Positions 8,613-18,984 of a DNA stretch of 64,000 nucleotides are shown here, one piece after another. The notes beneath the pieces are model-generated. The model was not told the origin of the DNA, ran no database searches, and saw nothing but the letters and a program-made list of their open reading frames with translations. The stretch lies in assembly GCA_030672305.1 (NCBI GenBank), contig DAOVGR010000004.1, forward strand, positions 1 through 64,000. The letters are read 5' to 3'. The stretch is from Thermoplasmatales archaeon. GTDB taxonomy: Archaea > Thermoplasmatota > E2 > DHVEG-1. Within the stretch, counting starts at the first letter, position 1, and every line of letters begins with the position of its first letter. A program made the position numbers and the translations under genes.

Positions 8613-8843
8613 ATGGATAAAAAACTTGTTAGAAAAATAATTCATTGGGGTCTTCTTGTTATAATTATAATTTTTATAATCACAGGTTTAGGAATTGCTA
8701 GATATAGAATTATTGAATCAATTACTTTAGGTTTGCTTATTAAACCTATATCTTTCCAGGTTCATACTTATTTGATATTTCCTTTAATCATCTTTCTTTA
8801 TTTACATATTTTACTTACATGGAAAAAAAAGAAAAAAAGATAG
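8613..8843 (+). CDS. Small cytochrome b-like membrane protein, putative partner of the 7924 oxidoreductase
   Basis: Two TM helices with spaced His (KIIHWGLL..., QVHTYLIFPLIIFLYLHILLTW). Confidence 0.65.
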   Translation: MDKKLVRKIIHWGLLVIIIIFIITGLGIARYRIIESITLGLLIKPISFQVHTYLIFPLIIFLYLHILLTWKKKKKR

Positions 8844-8860
8844 AAGTGCGTTAGATTTTA

Positions 8861-11617
8861 CTAATCACCACCAAAGTTGACTATAATATAAATCCCAAGC
8901 ATTTTTCCGCCTTGCTTTCTATCGTCTAAAGATCCGAAAGGCTCTTCTCCAGTAACTAAAAACTCTGTTTTTCCTAATCCTATTATCAAGTTTGATTTGA
9001 ATGAAATCTCTCCACCTACAGGAATACTTTCTATAGAACCGGTAGATTCTTTGCCGAATAGTATAAAACCACCATTTAATGTAATACTCCAGTTTACATC
9101 ATTTGCTATGCCATTACCAATATTTTTAATAACTCCCTTCACTCCTAAAAATCCGCCTCTTGTCATACCGACTTCAAGTTCAGGTGCCAAAATGGTAATC
9201 AATAATGGCTCTGACCAAACACTTTCTGTACCATAAGTGTTTTTGGCTTTAGCTTGGATTGATGCATTACCTCTTACTAACCATATATGAGATACTGTGA
9301 TTTCTTCTCCTGAAGGATATGGTCCAGTCCATTCCTCAACATTACCATCACCCCAATCAATGTAATAATATACATCTGCATCTTCTGGGTCTGTTGTGAC
9401 GAATATGAACTCATATTCTTCCCCAATTTCTACTTCTGTTGGTCCATCTATTATTGGTTGTAAAGGTCCTGATAAAACAGGGCTTACTACTAATGAATAA
9501 TCTGCATCCATTTCGGTCGTTTCCACATGAGAATCTTCAATAACTTCATCTGCGTGAATCTCAATTGTCCATGCACCAGACTCAGGATTCTCAATAAAAA
9601 CACATTCAACAGTGTTCTTATCATCTGCACTGCCACCTGGTGATGACCATGGGCTCTCTTCAAGACCATGATTTCCATAATATACAGCTTTTGACGGAGA
9701 AATTACTTTTAGTGTTAGATCATTAATCCTATGTTGAGATTGTACTGCAGGATTTCCAGGTGTATCTGCATATGTCATAGTAACCTTTAAAGCAGGTGTA
9801 TCTTCTTCAACTGAGACGACATGATCTGATATATCAAAAGGTTCAAGTATGTCAGACTCATCGATAATGTATATATTATCGCGTGAATCATATAAATTTT
9901 TAACATTAGGCATTCCCCATCCTTGATGCATTCGTGTTTTATCATGATCTGTACCTTCAAATGAATATTGATCTGCTGTATTAATTAAAGTTGCTTTTGC
10001 TGTTGTCATATGTGCTTTATTTTCAAAAACACTTCCTTCAGGGTCTACATCATTTCCAAAGATACCTTCACTCCACATTTGGAAGAATAGACCAACATGA
10101 CCAGCAGTCATTGGTGTTGCTCCGCTAGTACCCCCAAAACCATATGTATAATCATTGTTTCCAGGATAACCAACTGTCAATATATCATCATAGAAAAAAC
10201 AAAAGGTAGGTTTAATCCTTCCATCAGATGCAGGCCCAATACTAGCACCATAATTCCAGCTATCATCAGATTTGTCCAATGTATCATAGTGGTAAACTGC
10301 ACCACCAGAAATGATATTTTTTGCCCATGCTTGAGGACGTGAATTTTGATTCCCTGCATTACTCTGTGATTGGCAGTGCACAATATCGAAATCAAATAAT
10401 GCTGCATCTGTATCTGCTGAAATTGTGCTATATTGTGTTGTACGGTCGCTTCCTACACTTGACGTTTGGAAAACTGCGTAAAATGGATCTTCAACAAGCT
10501 CTCCACTGTGATCATAACGGCTTTGTCCTGTAAGACCAATTACACTATAATCAGCAACAATCCCCTGACCATCAGGAAGAAGCCCACGAGCATCTGAATT
10601 ACCGGTACCATCACCAAAACAGATACCAATGGTTGCTGTTCCGTGAGAATCGCCTCCAACTGAAGGTCCATGTACAATCAATGGATTATTTTGAAAATCA
10701 ACATGGTCAAGATTAAAACCAGTATCAAAGGATTCCCCTCTGACACCTTGACCTGTGTATCCAGCAACGGTTTCAATGTAATTTGCACCACCTATCTCAC
10801 GACCTATATCCATATCTGGCTCATAATCACTCCAACGATCAATGAAATTAACTTCATTCATACGGGATACTAAAAAGAGTTGTTCAGGAGTTAAGGTTGC
10901 CTGAACTAAAATTTTTCCACCATTGGCAATATCTACGATTCCACCAATATTACTAATTTTTTCTGCTAATATTTCCTTCAACTCAACAGTGTGAACCTGT
11001 ATATTATACCGTTGAAGAGGATACATCTCTTCTGCATCCTCAAAGTTATCTAACATGAACTCTTCAAGTCTATATGCAGGATGATACGGGCCAACCCAGC
11101 GAACATATGGTATTGATTCAACCTCTTCTTTTATTGATTCACTCATCTCAACAAGATATGCGAATTGAGCAATATATTGATATACAGCTCCACCAAGATC
11201 TGTTATATCGTTTTTGAATTCTTCAAGAGGTTGTGTGTAGAATTGGACAATATATAAATTTGTATCAGTACCTGCTGCTAATATTGGTTCAACAGATGGT
11301 ACACTATTTATCGGATCAAAATGGGCATATCTTAGTCCCAACTCATAAGAAGGTTGTACAGTTCGAACAATAGTTTTTCCGTCATCTAAGGATATCGAAT
11401 AGAATGGTAAAATCTCACCATTATCATTTTGTTCTTCCCATAACTTCAATACTATATTTGAGTCAGAGACAGTAATATATCTTTCATTAATTATGTTGTC
11501 AATGATATCCATAGGTTTTTCTACGTCGTTTAAAATGGTTCCATTTACACTTGTTGCTGCTGCAAAAAATAATGTAAAAATAACCACTCCCAATTCCAGT
11601 TTTATTAAATTCTTCAT
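8861..11617 (-). CDS. Secreted subtilisin-like serine protease (S8) with PKD domain
   Basis: Signal peptide; FDTGFNLDHVDF, DSHGTATIGICFG, FGGTSGATPMTAGHVGL catalytic triad motifs; PKD DPEDADVYYYIDWGDG. Confidence 0.93.
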   Translation of the reverse strand: MKNLIKLELGVVIFTLFFAAATSVNGTILNDVEKPMDIIDNIINERYITVSDSNIVLKLWEEQNDNGEILPFYSISLDDGKTIVRTVQPSYELGLRYAHFDPINSVPSVEPILAAGTDTNLYIVQFYTQPLEEFKNDITDLGGAVYQYIAQFAYLVEMSESIKEEVESIPYVRWVGPYHPAYRLEEFMLDNFEDAEEMYPLQRYNIQVHTVELKEILAEKISNIGGIVDIANGGKILVQATLTPEQLFLVSRMNEVNFIDRWSDYEPDMDIGREIGGANYIETVAGYTGQGVRGESFDTGFNLDHVDFQNNPLIVHGPSVGGDSHGTATIGICFGDGTGNSDARGLLPDGQGIVADYSVIGLTGQSRYDHSGELVEDPFYAVFQTSSVGSDRTTQYSTISADTDAALFDFDIVHCQSQSNAGNQNSRPQAWAKNIISGGAVYHYDTLDKSDDSWNYGASIGPASDGRIKPTFCFFYDDILTVGYPGNNDYTYGFGGTSGATPMTAGHVGLFFQMWSEGIFGNDVDPEGSVFENKAHMTTAKATLINTADQYSFEGTDHDKTRMHQGWGMPNVKNLYDSRDNIYIIDESDILEPFDISDHVVSVEEDTPALKVTMTYADTPGNPAVQSQHRINDLTLKVISPSKAVYYGNHGLEESPWSSPGGSADDKNTVECVFIENPESGAWTIEIHADEVIEDSHVETTEMDADYSLVVSPVLSGPLQPIIDGPTEVEIGEEYEFIFVTTDPEDADVYYYIDWGDGNVEEWTGPYPSGEEITVSHIWLVRGNASIQAKAKNTYGTESVWSEPLLITILAPELEVGMTRGGFLGVKGVIKNIGNGIANDVNWSITLNGGFILFGKESTGSIESIPVGGEISFKSNLIIGLGKTEFLVTGEEPFGSLDDRKQGGKMLGIYIIVNFGGD

Positions 11618-11646
11618 ATTTTTATTACCCCCACAATATAATTTAT

Positions 11647-11660
11647 TTAACTATTGTTAA
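11647..11660. promoter_or_regulatory. TTAAC-N4-GTTAA palindrome upstream of S8 protease
   Basis: TTAACTATTGTTAA, 30 bp upstream of ATG. Confidence 0.55.
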
Positions 11661-11945
11661 CTTTACATGAACATATAAGTTTTTCGATAAATAATTTATA
11701 TATTATTTTAATTCTCTTAATATTGAACTTATATATATAAAAATTAAATTAATCCAACAATTCACTTAATATTTTTTTCTTTTTTCGAATTTAAAAATCC
11801 TATAAAACTTATTGATCAACTATTACGAAAAATGAAAAAATAAAATTTAAAAGAATGAGGTCTGAAGGGAGGTAAAATAGGAAAGAGGTGCAATAATTTA
11901 AAATTATAAATTCAGACCCCACTACTTTTATAGATTGGTTATTGT

Positions 11946-12611
11946 TTAATTACCAACGGGCATTTGTAATCCATTTACACGTCGTGCTATCCCCATAAAA
12001 AAAGTATAACTCTTTTGTGGAAATTTACGTGCTACATAAATGAACGTTCCAGTAAAACGAGTCATCATTCCAAATTGTGAACCCTTTAATACTTTCATTT
12101 TTAAGGCTAATGGTTTTAGAATAATTGTTCTATCTTTTAACATCTCTTCTGAAGAATAATGCCAAACTGATAATTTTTTTCTAATTTTTATTGATCCTTT
12201 CTTTATCGGATTGATTTTATAACCATGTCCACTACTGATAACATATGTCCTAAAAGATATGATTTTAGATAATAATGTTTTTATAATTGAAAATATCCCT
12301 AGATTATTTCCTTCTAAAAAGTTGTTAATAATGTTTTTTATTCCTTCCCAACTTTCGGCAGATTGAATTCTATCAATAAGAATTGATATTGTGTTTTCAA
12401 ATTCGACTAGTTCTTCTTCTGATAAAAATATTGTTTCTGTTTTTAGAATTTCATCTGAATTAAGTGTGGCAATTTCAACTGATATAGTTTCGTTATTTTC
12501 TTTTTTTTCAAGAGTTTCACTTGCTTGAACAATGCCAAATGGTATTGTTATTAATAGCAATATGATCCATATCGCCATAATTTTTCTTTTACCTTCCATC
12601 TTTTTCACCAA
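11946..12611 (-). CDS. Secreted protein of unknown function
   Basis: Signal peptide MAIWIILLLITIPFGIVQA; no recognised domain. Confidence 0.7.
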   Translation of the reverse strand: MVKKMEGKRKIMAIWIILLLITIPFGIVQASETLEKKENNETISVEIATLNSDEILKTETIFLSEEELVEFENTISILIDRIQSAESWEGIKNIINNFLEGNNLGIFSIIKTLLSKIISFRTYVISSGHGYKINPIKKGSIKIRKKLSVWHYSSEEMLKDRTIILKPLALKMKVLKGSQFGMMTRFTGTFIYVARKFPQKSYTFFMGIARRVNGLQMPVGN

Positions 12612-12810
12612 TTACAATTGTCAAGGAAAGCAGATTAATATTGTGACCAAATTATAACCAATGAAATTTGGAAATGATGTGGATAGTGTCATACTGTTTT
12701 TATGATAACAATTAATTAAAACAAAATGAAACAATTTATACCATTTTTTAAATTATTTGAAATATTATATACCAACAAGTTTTTTATATATCTATCATAT
12801 TGTTATTATT

Positions 12811-13461
12811 ATGGTGACGATAAGCCATATTGTAAATAAAATGGTTGATGAAAGAATATATCTCCATGAAGCCTTGAGTAAAGGTATTGCTTCGTATGGT
12901 TCAGTTGCCAAACATCTAAAACCAGAAATTGAAAAAGAATTGAATAGAGAAGTAGATCATTTTGCAATAGTAACTGCACTAAGAAGATATGCTGAAAAAT
13001 TGGTTACAAGATTTAACGATATAAAGTTTGATACAAAATATTCAGAAGTAAATCTAAAAACACATATTATAGATATAAATGTACTAAAAACTCAGGATTT
13101 ATTTGATAAACTTAAGCGGTTCTATGATCTAATTAACTTTGATAAAGGAGACATATTACACGTAATTTATGGAAGGGCTCATGTTGCTATTGTAACAAAT
13201 GAACGTTATAAAGAAGAAATATTAAATCTTTTACAAAATCAGAAAATTAAGAAAATTGAGGAAAACCTTATAGCTTTATCATTTACCGTTGGTAAAACTC
13301 GTATTGAGGAACCAGGAGTATTGTTTAAACTGACACGAAGTTTAGCATGGGAAGATATCAATGTTATAGAAATAATATCAGTTGATCTTGAGGTCACATT
13401 TATCGTAGATAAAAAAAATGCTATTAAAGGATATAATGCACTAGAAAGATTAATCATTTGA
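12811..13461 (+). CDS. ACT-domain-containing archaeal protein
   Basis: C-terminal RIEEPGVLFKLTRSLAWEDINVIEIISVDLEVTFIVDKKNAIKGYNAL is ACT-like; start moved to MVTISHIVNKM. Confidence 0.7.
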   Translation: MVTISHIVNKMVDERIYLHEALSKGIASYGSVAKHLKPEIEKELNREVDHFAIVTALRRYAEKLVTRFNDIKFDTKYSEVNLKTHIIDINVLKTQDLFDKLKRFYDLINFDKGDILHVIYGRAHVAIVTNERYKEEILNLLQNQKIKKIEENLIALSFTVGKTRIEEPGVLFKLTRSLAWEDINVIEIISVDLEVTFIVDKKNAIKGYNALERLII

Positions 13462-13641
13462 TGACAATGAATATTTTCAATATAATTCATGGAGATTTGT
13501 TAGATTTTAAAAACTACTTGTTATATTAGTTATAAATTAGAAATATTATAGATAATCATTCTTCTTCTATGATAAATATACAAAATATGAAAAAAAATTT
13601 AAACATATAAATATTTATATATAATAAATTGGAGGCATTAG

Positions 13642-15591
13642 ATGAAAGGTAATAATTATAAAAAATGCATATCAATATTGTTTGTTTTGATTTTTACTAT
13701 ATCAAGCTGTGTTCCTGCTTTTGGATCACCAATTAAATCTATAGAAGAGAGTAAAGAGGGCAGTACAAATACTAATACAAAATACCTAGAGATCGAACTT
13801 TCTTTTTCTTACCCAGAGATTGTAAAACATGGAAAATACTGGGTAGTCAGAGTTAATGAAACAAATCATAATCAATACGTTCTATTTGATCTAGACCCTG
13901 GAAAACCTGTTTTACCAGTTAACATATCACTATTTAAGCTAGTCTTCGGCTCAAAAATTATAGATATAACCTATGAGCATTCAATTCCTCAGATTATAAA
14001 TCTGTCCGGTAAACTATCATTTTGTAAGGCGTCTTATGATAGTACAATATATGGTCGCAAAGAAATTAAGATGGATGCCACTATTTATGAAGGTGATGAA
14101 CCATATCCGTCAGACTGGGTGTCTAATCATACTGGTGGAGGATTGTCGGAAGCTGAACATACAACGTTTTTGACAGTTAGAGTCTATCCAGTTAGGTATC
14201 TACCTTCAAATAATCAGCTACAATTTATTGAAAATATTAGTGTTAACATAAGCTATATGGAACCGTCCTATCCAATTTTAGGAGATAATGATGTCTATGA
14301 CCTTTTAATCATATCTCCTTCTAGATTTAAGAGACCTCTTAAACAGCTTGTTTCTCATAAGAACAAATTTGGAGTTAGAACAAAATTTGTTACTCTTAAT
14401 TTCATTTATGACAGAATTTGGTATGGTAGGGATGAAGCAGAAAAAATTAAACTTTTCATAAAAGAAGCAATTGAAAATGCTGGTATTAAATATGTTCTAC
14501 TCGTCGGTGGACTAAAAAGTCAAAGGTTTAAATGGCATCTGCCGGTGAGATATAGTCAGGTTGTACCATTTGATGAACAAGAATATCCAGAACAATCGTT
14601 TTTGAGCGATTTGTACTATGCAGATATTTATGATGGTGAAGGACAGTTTTCAAGCTGGGATTCAAATGGTGATAACATTTTTTCGGTTTGGAATGACACA
14701 TTTCATGAGGAAATGGATTTATTTCCTGATGTTTATCTGGGTAGACTGCCTTGCAGAAATTCAAGAGAAGTAAGAATCATGGTTCAAAAGATAATTAAAT
14801 ATGAGGAAAGTAATCATAAGGTTGAGGATTGGTTTAATAATTTTATTCTTGTAGCCGGTGATTCCTACAATGATACAAATCACTTTAATGAAGGAGAATT
14901 GATATCTGAAAGGGCAATAGAGCTGATGCCAGGTTTTAATCCTGTAAGGATTTATGCTAGAGAAAATGAAAGTAGAGATATAAATAGAAAAACAGTAAAT
15001 TCAGCTATGAAGCAAGGGGCCAGCTTTGCTTATTTCTGTGGTCATGGAAGTCCTGGGAGTTGGTCTACGCATTTTCCACCAGATGGTGTCAATTGGACTA
15101 AAGGTTATGACTTACCAGATATGTTTTTCTTAAGAAATAAAGGTAAACTTCCTATTACAATTGTAGGTGGTTGTCATAATGGTCAGTTTGATGTGACCTT
15201 ATTGAACCTTGTATCAGGCTATAAATATGCTCGTCGACATTCAACATGGATGCCAAGAAGTTGGAGTTGGTATTTAACTGTCAAAAAAGGCGGTGGTGCT
15301 ATTGCAACCATTTCAAACACGGGTCTTGGAACTCATGGAAGTGAGGATATGGATAATAATACAATACCTGATTATTTGGAAATATTAGATGGATGGATGG
15401 AGCTTCGTTTTTTAGAGTTTTATGGTAAAGAAAATAAAGATATTCTTGGTGAAAATCATGGAGACACATTAACAGGTTACCTAAATAGATTCCTTGGTGA
15501 CAAAGCTGAAATGGATGTAAAAATGGTTCAACAATGGCAGCTATTTGGTGATCCTAGTCTTAAAATAGGTGGATATGAAGAATTAGTGTAA
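13642..15591 (+). CDS. Secreted peptidase C25 (gingipain-like)
   Basis: Signal peptide; AYFCGHGSPGSWSTH and IVGGCHNGQFD catalytic His/Cys motifs; DVYLGRLPCRN. Confidence 0.92.
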   Translation: MKGNNYKKCISILFVLIFTISSCVPAFGSPIKSIEESKEGSTNTNTKYLEIELSFSYPEIVKHGKYWVVRVNETNHNQYVLFDLDPGKPVLPVNISLFKLVFGSKIIDITYEHSIPQIINLSGKLSFCKASYDSTIYGRKEIKMDATIYEGDEPYPSDWVSNHTGGGLSEAEHTTFLTVRVYPVRYLPSNNQLQFIENISVNISYMEPSYPILGDNDVYDLLIISPSRFKRPLKQLVSHKNKFGVRTKFVTLNFIYDRIWYGRDEAEKIKLFIKEAIENAGIKYVLLVGGLKSQRFKWHLPVRYSQVVPFDEQEYPEQSFLSDLYYADIYDGEGQFSSWDSNGDNIFSVWNDTFHEEMDLFPDVYLGRLPCRNSREVRIMVQKIIKYEESNHKVEDWFNNFILVAGDSYNDTNHFNEGELISERAIELMPGFNPVRIYARENESRDINRKTVNSAMKQGASFAYFCGHGSPGSWSTHFPPDGVNWTKGYDLPDMFFLRNKGKLPITIVGGCHNGQFDVTLLNLVSGYKYARRHSTWMPRSWSWYLTVKKGGGAIATISNTGLGTHGSEDMDNNTIPDYLEILDGWMELRFLEFYGKENKDILGENHGDTLTGYLNRFLGDKAEMDVKMVQQWQLFGDPSLKIGGYEELV

Positions 15592-15599
15592 AATAGATA

Positions 15600-17012
15600 T
15601 TAAAAGATTTTCCTAGCAAGTTTCAAATCTTCAGAAGTTAATCCTTCAATATCATATGCTATTACTTTGATAAAAAATATACCAAAAAAACTGATGCCAT
15701 CTCTTCTCCAACCATAGGTATATGGCTCATTAGTATCAGTTCCCTTAAGTTGGCCATTTATGTAAAACTCTACCTTTTCTATACCAGAATCTTCATCTGT
15801 TGCAGTCGCCTCTATTGTTATACTACCAAATATCTTTGTTAATCGGAAAAATCTTGGTATTATTTTAAAATTTCCTAAGTACAATCCTTTCTCAGGTTTT
15901 ACTATTTCAACTTCAGGAGCTTGATTTACAGCACCTTTTTTCCTAACATTGAAGTTCCAAGTTGGGCCAGAATTAGATGCGTTATGATTGTCCCAAGCAA
16001 TTATCTTCCAATAATATTCTGCTTCATAGTCCAATGTTCCGGGATCATAGCTTTTTTCAGACTGCTTCCAGGATACTTGGGGTGGTGGACTAGTTGATCC
16101 AAAAAATATATCATATATAAGCGAGCCTCCATCTGGATCACTGCAATCCCATGATAAATCTGCCTCGATGTCTATATCAACTGCACCATTTGATGGTATT
16201 GGATTACTTGGTTGATTTGGAGGATTATTTTGACCAATTCGTGCCATAACAGATTCATCTGCATATCCTGTATTATCATTAATTATGCCCATTGTAACCT
16301 GTATATTATCAGAACTTATATCGCCAAAGTCATCGCCATTGTTATCATGATGTTCATTACCGTTCCAAGTGATGCTATCAGTATAAATCCCTCCTGCATC
16401 TATTGTAATATCTTTGTTAAATGCATAATCTAGAAATCCAAAATGGTAAGGATTACCATAATAAGTATCATATCTAGAGATTATTTCTGTGATACATGCT
16501 CGAATATGACCATTGTATTGTGTATCTTCATTATTTTGAATTGTTATATCAACTTGAATGGTCCCATCACCCAGCCAAGAAACCATCATATCTGCATTTA
16601 TATCTGCAACTTCCCTATTTCCACAAGTATTAAGCGCATTTGGTAATAAGACTGGATAATTACCTACAATTCTTTTATAATCTCCATCAAAAATTGAATT
16701 TGGAATAGCTAAAATACTATAATTTTGTGCCCAATCATTTACTTCTTCATTAAGAACTTCTCCATCATGATCAAATCTGATCATTTCAACATAATAAAAA
16801 TCATAATCTCCAGAAATATATGCATCGTATATATTTTCACTCCATTCATCACAATTCTTACAGTTTTGAGCGGTACAGATTTCTGTAAAAATAGTATGTG
16901 TATATCCTTGAATAGGTGTTTGCTCATTTAACATTTTTTTAGATGATACAACACTTGTAAAAATAGAAAATAATAGTATACAGATTAGAATACTAGCAAT
17001 TTTCTTTTTGAT
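15600..17012 (-). CDS. Secreted thioredoxin-like / Ig-Fn3-like domain protein
   Basis: FTEICTAQNCKNCDEWSENIY CxxC region, then NQPPNQPSNPIPSNGAVDIDIEADLSWDCSDPDGGSLIYDIFFG; in-frame signal peptide IKKKIASILICILLFSIFTSVVSS only reachable from ATC at 17012 (GGGGG 7 nt upstream); ORF track starts at internal ATG 16934. Confidence 0.75.
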   Translation of the reverse strand: MKKKIASILICILLFSIFTSVVSSKKMLNEQTPIQGYTHTIFTEICTAQNCKNCDEWSENIYDAYISGDYDFYYVEMIRFDHDGEVLNEEVNDWAQNYSILAIPNSIFDGDYKRIVGNYPVLLPNALNTCGNREVADINADMMVSWLGDGTIQVDITIQNNEDTQYNGHIRACITEIISRYDTYYGNPYHFGFLDYAFNKDITIDAGGIYTDSITWNGNEHHDNNGDDFGDISSDNIQVTMGIINDNTGYADESVMARIGQNNPPNQPSNPIPSNGAVDIDIEADLSWDCSDPDGGSLIYDIFFGSTSPPPQVSWKQSEKSYDPGTLDYEAEYYWKIIAWDNHNASNSGPTWNFNVRKKGAVNQAPEVEIVKPEKGLYLGNFKIIPRFFRLTKIFGSITIEATATDEDSGIEKVEFYINGQLKGTDTNEPYTYGWRRDGISFFGIFFIKVIAYDIEGLTSEDLKLARKIF

Positions 17013-17028
17013 TTCTAATCCCCCTTAA

Positions 17029-17042
17029 TTAACAGATGTTAA
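17029..17042. promoter_or_regulatory. TTAAC-N4-GTTAA palindrome upstream of 15600-17012 CDS
   Basis: TTAACAGATGTTAA. Confidence 0.55.
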
Positions 17043-17125
17043 TATATTAAGAGAGTTATAATGTTTACTGTATATTATCTAGAACAAAAAATAAAAAAAG
17101 GAAGAAGTGAAGAAAATTAATTTTC

Positions 17126-17311
17126 CTACTTCTTTTTAAGATAAGGAAGACCAGTTCTCTTGTTAACACCAACTTGGTAACCGGTTGGTAGCTCACAGGG
17201 TGATCCGCTCTTTGGTTGCCTCTTACTGAAGAAATAAATAGTTTGATTTTTTCCACCCTTAAGCTGTACATCTCTTGTATATAACGTCCATCCTTCATGC
17301 AGATATGCCAT
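17126..17311 (-). CDS. Small conserved protein (61 aa)
   Basis: MAYLHEGWTLYTRDVQLKGGKNQTIYFFSKRQPKSGSPCELPTGYQVGVNKRTGLPYLKKK, good RBS; preferred over the other-frame 17065..17298 ORF. Confidence 0.82.
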   Translation of the reverse strand: MAYLHEGWTLYTRDVQLKGGKNQTIYFFSKRQPKSGSPCELPTGYQVGVNKRTGLPYLKKK

Positions 17312-17467
17312 TATTTATACCTCCTTACCAGGAATGTATAACCTGTAATTTAAATCTTTCCTTATTTCCTTCTATAAAAAAATGTAGATCGCAAAATGTA
17401 GTACAAAACTTATAATACATAGATTTATAAAGGGAACATAATTCCGGCTGTGAAATAAGGCGATACT

Positions 17468-17707
17468 ATGATTAGTGCATACATATTAATTCATATAAGT
17501 CCTGGAAATACAGAGAAGATTTTAGCTGAGATAAGAAAAATTGATAATATCGTGAAGATCTCAGTCGTAGCCGGAGAATTTGATATTGTTGCCAGGGTTC
17601 AGGTTAAAAGCCTAGAAAGACTATTGAAAGCTACAGATAAAATTCAGATGATAAAAGGTGTAAATAAAACAACAACTCAAGTAATTGAAAAAGAAATAAC
17701 ACTATGA
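17468..17707 (+). CDS. Stand-alone Lrp/AsnC ligand-binding (RAM) domain protein
   Basis: AYILIHISPGNTEKILAEIRKIDNIVKISVVAGEFDIVARVQVKSLERL. Confidence 0.9.
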   Translation: MISAYILIHISPGNTEKILAEIRKIDNIVKISVVAGEFDIVARVQVKSLERLLKATDKIQMIKGVNKTTTQVIEKEITL

Positions 17708-18942
17708 AAATAAGACGAAAATATCTATTTTATTTACTTGCTTTTTCCTCTTCAATAATTGCTGCATTAATATCAGGTATTGATGTAATTTTAGAAAAAT
17801 ATTTGAAAAATCCTTTTGTGTTTGGATTATCCATATTTTATTTTGGTTTATTAATAGCAGTATTTTTTACCATATTTTTCTCCATTTCTTATAAAGGAAA
17901 GAGTATTGGAGAAAGAACGATTGATCCAAGTTTTAAGAAAATTAGACTACTAAAAAAAGAGGAATTAAAATATCATATTCTTGCTGGAGCGGGAAATGCT
18001 ATTTTGACTTTTGGTTATTTTTGGTTACTAATTCTAATTAGGGATCCATCTCTAGTTTTACCATTTTCTCAAGTTGTTATATTATATCTCGTGATTATTG
18101 AATCGATAACTGAAAAAAATACTCCAACTCTCGTTGAGATACAATCTTCAGTAATTGTTACACTTGGAGCAATACTTGGTTCTATTAGTCTTTCAGGAAC
18201 AATAAATTTGGAATCATTGGCAATTGTTTTTTTAATAGTTAATCCTGGTTGGGTACTACAATCAGTTTATCAAAGGAAATTAAAAATGATGAGAATTAAC
18301 AATAAATCCAATGATGCCATAAATATTCGTATGTGGAATGTTGCCTTTGCTTGTTTTTTTACAATTGTTTTTGTTATCGTTTATGATCTTTACACTGGAA
18401 CAAGCAACTTTGTTGAATCGTTAAATGCATTTGTTAACCATTTTGGCTTGTTAACCTTGGTTGGTATTGGAGCCTTTTTCTCCTATGTTTTTTACATCAG
18501 AGCTTTAGGTATAGGAAAGGCAAGTATCACCCAAGCAGTTAAATCTTCAATTATTATTTTTGCAATACCTGTTTCTATTGCACTTGCCTACTTTGGATTT
18601 ATTGACCCAATTTCAACTGATCCTGTTCTAATTCTAATTAGATTTAGTGGAATTATTTTAATGTTACTTGGTCTTATTTCATTTGCTTTAACACTAACAA
18701 AAGCATATATCTTCATTAAAATGAGACCTGGATATCCAATTGAAGTAACAATGCAGAAACTATGGGATATCAATGGAGTTGATCGGGTTACAGCTGTAGC
18801 TGGTGATTATGATTTCATTGTAAAAATTCGAACGCGTACACTTGTTAAAGGATATGAAAGAATCCTTAGAAAAGTAGAATCAATTGAGGGAATAAAGCAA
18901 TACAAATGGCAATCTGTTCTTAAAGAATGGGAGAATATTTAG
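17704..18942 (+). CDS. EamA/DMT-type membrane transporter fused to a C-terminal Lrp/AsnC RAM domain
   Basis: About ten TM helices followed by AYIFIKMRPGYPIEVTMQKLWDINGVDRVTAVAGDYDFIVKIRTRTLVKGYERIL. Confidence 0.85.
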   Translation: MKIRRKYLFYLLAFSSSIIAALISGIDVILEKYLKNPFVFGLSIFYFGLLIAVFFTIFFSISYKGKSIGERTIDPSFKKIRLLKKEELKYHILAGAGNAILTFGYFWLLILIRDPSLVLPFSQVVILYLVIIESITEKNTPTLVEIQSSVIVTLGAILGSISLSGTINLESLAIVFLIVNPGWVLQSVYQRKLKMMRINNKSNDAINIRMWNVAFACFFTIVFVIVYDLYTGTSNFVESLNAFVNHFGLLTLVGIGAFFSYVFYIRALGIGKASITQAVKSSIIIFAIPVSIALAYFGFIDPISTDPVLILIRFSGIILMLLGLISFALTLTKAYIFIKMRPGYPIEVTMQKLWDINGVDRVTAVAGDYDFIVKIRTRTLVKGYERILRKVESIEGIKQYKWQSVLKEWENI

Positions 18943-18984
18943 TAAAAAATCTATAAATATTGCTTCTTCATTCCCATTTTATCC

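Noticed and set aside
17065-17298. 77-aa minus ORF
   Set aside because: Alternate frame over the better-supported 61-aa small protein at 17126-17311.
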